From: an uncultured Gemmatimonadota bacterium
Lineage (GTDB): Bacteria > Gemmatimonadota > Gemmatimonadetes > Gemmatimonadales > Gemmatimonadaceae
Assembly (NCBI GenBank): GCA_903894655.1
Contig: CAITQY010000095.1
Location: 1 to 8,117 of the forward strand
Reading direction: 5' to 3'
DNA: 8,117 nt
The notes below the pieces were generated by a model. It ran no database searches. It was not told the DNA's origin and saw only the letters and a program-made list of their open reading frames with translations. Both the position numbers and the translations under genes were made by a program. How positions within the stretch are numbered: the first letter of the stretch is position 1; every line of letters begins with the position of its first letter. Positions 5,737 through 8,117 of this stretch are shown here, piece by piece.

Positions 5737-7863
5737 ATGGCCACTTCGACCCGCCCAAGCCGCCCCCGCAAGGGAGCTGCTGCCGAGCCCGCGCTCACCC
5801 GTGAGCAGATGGTAAACGCCTACCGCGTGATGTACACGTCGCGCCGGTTAGACGACAAAGAGATTCAGCTCAAGCGCCAGAACAAGATCTTTTTTCAGAT
5901 CTCGGGCGCCGGTCATGAAGCCGTCCTCGCGGCGGCCGGCTTGTTGCTGCGTCCGTCGTACGACTGGTTCTACCTGTACTATCGCGACCGGGCACTCTGC
6001 CTCCAGCTGGGCATGACGCCTGCCGAAATGCTGTATAGCGCTGTCGGCGCCGCGGTCGATCCGAACTCGGGCGGTCGGCAGATGCCGAGCCACTGGGGCC
6101 AGAAGGAGCTCAACATCGCGTCGGTCTCGTCGCCCACGGGAACGCAGTTCCTGCAGGCCGTCGGCAACGCCGAGTCGACGTTGCGCGCGTCGCAGGGGCA
6201 GCTCACCGACGGGTTCCCCGGCGACGAGGTGACCCTCGTGACCACCGGAGACGGGACCACCAGCGAAGGGGAGTTCTGGGAGTCGCTGAACACGGCGTGC
6301 AATCTCAAGCTGCCGTTGGTCTATCTCGTGGAAGACAACGGCTACGCGATCTCGGTGCCGGTGGAAGTGAACACGGCCGGCGGCTCGATCTCGAAGCTGG
6401 TGGCCTCGTTCCCTGGACTGTACGTCGAAGAAGTGGACGGCTGCGATTTCCTGGCGTCGTACGCGGCACTCGACCGCGCCGTGACCTACGCCCGTGAGCG
6501 CAAGGGACCGGCCTTCGTGCATGCCAAGGTGATCCGCCCGTACTCGCACTCGCTCTCCGACGATGAAGTGTTCTATCGTCCCAAAGACGAACGAGAGGCC
6601 GACGCCGCGCGTGATCCGCTCACCACGTTCCCGCGCTACCTGCTCGCCGAAGGGCTAGCCACCGCCGACGAACTGCAGGCGCTGCGCGACACCGTCGACG
6701 CCGAGATCCTCGTGGCGACCGACGATGCGCTCGCTCAGCCGCAGCCTGGCGCGGACACGGTCATGTTCGGCGTATACTCGCCGGACGTCGATCCCACGGC
6801 CGAACAATTCGATACAGAAGACGATCCGCAGTTCACGGGCGAGCCGACCACCATGGTGGATCTGCTCAACGCGTGCATGCGTGACGAGATGGCGCGTGAC
6901 GAACGGATTCTGGTGTTCGGCGAAGATGTGGCCGACCTATCGCGCGAGGAGCACCTCGGCAAAGTCAAGGGCAAAGGCGGCGTCTTCAAGGTGACGTTCG
7001 GCCTGCAGACCAAGTTCGGCAGCGGCCGGGTGTACAACTCGCCGCTAGCTGAAGCCAACATCATCGGACGTGCCATCGGTCTGGCGCACCGCGGCTACAA
7101 GCCGGTGGTCGAAATTCAGTTCTTCGACTACATCTGGCCGGCCTTCATGCAGATCCGCGATGAACTCGCCACCATGCGTTGGCGCTCCAACAATGCGTTT
7201 CATGCGCCGGTCGTGATTCGCACCACGTACGGCGGCTACATCCGCGGCGGCCCCTACCACTCGCAAACGGGCGCGTCGCTGTTCACGCACACGCCCGGCC
7301 TGCGCGTGGTGTGCCCCAGCAACGCGCTCGACGCGAACGGCCTGCTCCGCACCGCCATTCGCAGCGAAGACCCGGTGCTGTTCCTCGAGCACAAGCACCT
7401 GTATCGCCAGACGTACAACAAGGGCCGTTACCCAGGCCCGAATTTCATGATCCCGTTTGGCAAGGCGAGCGTGCTGCGCGACGGCACCGACATCACGCTC
7501 GTCACGTACGGGGCCACGGTGCATCGTGCCCTCGTGGCCGCCAATCAGCTCGCGGAGGAAGGCGGACCGAGCGTCGAGGTCATCGACCTGCGCACCCTCT
7601 CGCCGTGGGACGAGGAAGCCGTGTTCTCCAGTGTGAAGAAGACCGGCCGGGTCATTGTGGCCACCGAGGATTCGCGCTCGTGGGGCTACGGTGCCGAGAT
7701 CGCCGCGCGCATCGCGGATGAATGCTTCGCGTGGCTCGATGCGCCCGTGAAGCGCGTGGCCAGCCAGGATGTGTTTGTGGGCTACGCCCCGTCGCTGGAA
7801 GATGCGACGCTACCGCAGGTCGAAACCTTTCGGCAGGCCTATCTCGACATCGCCGCGTTCTAA
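5737..7863 (+). CDS. Fused alpha/beta E1 subunit of a 2-oxoacid dehydrogenase complex
   Basis: Thiamine-diphosphate enzyme that decarboxylates a 2-oxoacid (pyruvate or a branched-chain 2-oxoacid) and transfers the acyl group to lipoyl-E2. The two chains that are separate proteins in most heterotetrameric E1 enzymes are joined here in 708 residues. Alpha part, about 20-330: GAGHEAVLAAAG (57-68), the ThDP/Mg motif GDGTTSEGEF (171-180) with EDNGYAIS (199-206) about 30 residues later, and the loop RPYSHSLSDDE (267-277). A Pro/Asp-rich linker covers about 331-369. Beta part, 370-708: ILVFGEDVADL (391-401), GGVFKVTFGL (414-423), SPLAEANIIG with ThDP-activating Glu439, GPYHSQ with His508, TPGLRVVCPSNALDANGLL (519-537) and VEVIDLRTLSPWDEE (613-627). 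Both halves look complete. No E2, E3 or lipoylation gene lies in the window, so the gene is unlinked or its partners lie elsewhere. Motifs alone do not settle the substrate; pyruvate and branched-chain 2-oxoacids are both possible. Confidence 0.93.
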   Translation: MATSTRPSRPRKGAAAEPALTREQMVNAYRVMYTSRRLDDKEIQLKRQNKIFFQISGAGHEAVLAAAGLLLRPSYDWFYLYYRDRALCLQLGMTPAEMLYSAVGAAVDPNSGGRQMPSHWGQKELNIASVSSPTGTQFLQAVGNAESTLRASQGQLTDGFPGDEVTLVTTGDGTTSEGEFWESLNTACNLKLPLVYLVEDNGYAISVPVEVNTAGGSISKLVASFPGLYVEEVDGCDFLASYAALDRAVTYARERKGPAFVHAKVIRPYSHSLSDDEVFYRPKDEREADAARDPLTTFPRYLLAEGLATADELQALRDTVDAEILVATDDALAQPQPGADTVMFGVYSPDVDPTAEQFDTEDDPQFTGEPTTMVDLLNACMRDEMARDERILVFGEDVADLSREEHLGKVKGKGGVFKVTFGLQTKFGSGRVYNSPLAEANIIGRAIGLAHRGYKPVVEIQFFDYIWPAFMQIRDELATMRWRSNNAFHAPVVIRTTYGGYIRGGPYHSQTGASLFTHTPGLRVVCPSNALDANGLLRTAIRSEDPVLFLEHKHLYRQTYNKGRYPGPNFMIPFGKASVLRDGTDITLVTYGATVHRALVAANQLAEEGGPSVEVIDLRTLSPWDEEAVFSSVKKTGRVIVATEDSRSWGYGAEIAARIADECFAWLDAPVKRVASQDVFVGYAPSLEDATLPQVETFRQAYLDIAAF

Positions 7864-7888
7864 GCAACGCGTACTACGTTGGCACCAC

Positions 7889-7940
7889 GTGATGCACGAC
7901 GCCCCACGACGCAAACGCGTGGTGGGGCGCTGTGCATCAC
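7889..7940. terminator. Long imperfect palindrome between convergent E1 and PIN genes
   Basis: GTGATGCAC (7889-7897) pairs perfectly with GTGCATCAC (7932-7940). After a 2x2 mismatch CGCCCCAC pairs with GTGGGGCG, and after one more mismatch ACGC pairs with GCGT around an AAAC loop: about 21 pairs in 52 bases. It lies 25 bases after the E1 stop and 39 bases beyond the PIN stop, so it can serve both gene ends. No T-run follows on either strand. Confidence 0.6.
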
Positions 7941-7979
7941 AACCCCAGTGTGAGTTCGCGCGCCGGCGCGTGGTCGCCG

Positions 7980-8117
7980 CTACGCACCGATGAGCTTGAG
8001 ATCGTACCGCGTAAAGGAGGAGTCCCGCGTGATGACGACGAGACCTTCGACCCGCGCTTGGGCGATCAGCATCCGATCGAAGGGATCCCGATGATGCGGC
8101 GGTAGACGTGCGGCGGC
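7980..8117 (-). CDS. PIN-domain ribonuclease, VapC-like toxin, partial (C-terminus only)
   Basis: The last 45 residues and the stop codon of a minus-strand gene that continues beyond the right edge. LPPHHRDPFDRMLIAQARVE and LVVITRDSSFTRYDLKLIGA match the C-terminal half of VapC-type PIN domains; the Asp residues of HHRDPFD and of the TRD turn are the expected third and fourth acidic ligands for the catalytic metal. Such toxins cut tRNA or rRNA and are held inactive by an antitoxin encoded just upstream, which would lie outside this window to the right. The N-terminal acidic residues cannot be checked. Confidence 0.85.
   Translation of the reverse strand, partial: AAARLPPHHRDPFDRMLIAQARVEGLVVITRDSSFTRYDLKLIGA

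Noticed and set aside
1..8117. CRISPR array, tRNA, rRNA, insertion sequence or riboswitch
   Set aside because: No spaced direct repeats, no cloverleaf with a TTC-type arm, no transposase frame and no riboswitch core sequence were seen on either strand.

Overview
The window is GC-rich bacterial chromosomal DNA carrying housekeeping and accessory genes on both strands. Every clear coding frame has a strong G/C bias at the third codon position. The gene set would suit a Gemmatimonadota-like or other FCB-group bacterium: a fused alpha/beta 2-oxoacid dehydrogenase E1, a two-domain glutamine-dependent NAD synthetase, and start regions that often lack a Shine-Dalgarno sequence. This placement is inference; nothing in the window proves it.

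Layout from left to right. (1) On the minus strand, running off the left edge, is the N-terminal part of a class A penicillin-binding protein. (2) Divergent from it on the plus strand, after a 106-bp gap, is nadE. Both starts lack a Shine-Dalgarno sequence and both have a -10-like hexamer placed so that the mRNA could begin at or next to the start codon. (3) nadE converges on a minus-strand block transcribed in the order HNH nuclease, ypfJ remnant, creatininase-family hydrolase. The ypfJ gene (neutral zinc metallopeptidase) keeps its ribosome binding site, start, first ~20 codons and last ~50 codons, but the middle, including the HExxH active site, is missing. (4) Also on the minus strand is a HIT-family protein. 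(5) Divergent from the HIT gene on the plus strand is a 708-residue fused E1 alpha/beta subunit of a 2-oxoacid dehydrogenase. (6) After an unusually long palindrome, the C-terminal end of a PIN-domain (VapC-like) toxin enters from the right edge on the minus strand; its probable antitoxin lies outside the window.

The genes serve unrelated jobs (cell-wall synthesis, NAD synthesis, 2-oxoacid oxidation, nucleotide hydrolysis, a toxin). I see no multi-gene new system. The most notable observation is the internally deleted ypfJ, with a short GC-rich sequence at the junction that would fit deletion between short repeats. Other points of interest are the candidate leaderless divergent promoters, the recurrent GACGCCCC hairpins, and a possible structured leader upstream of the HNH gene.
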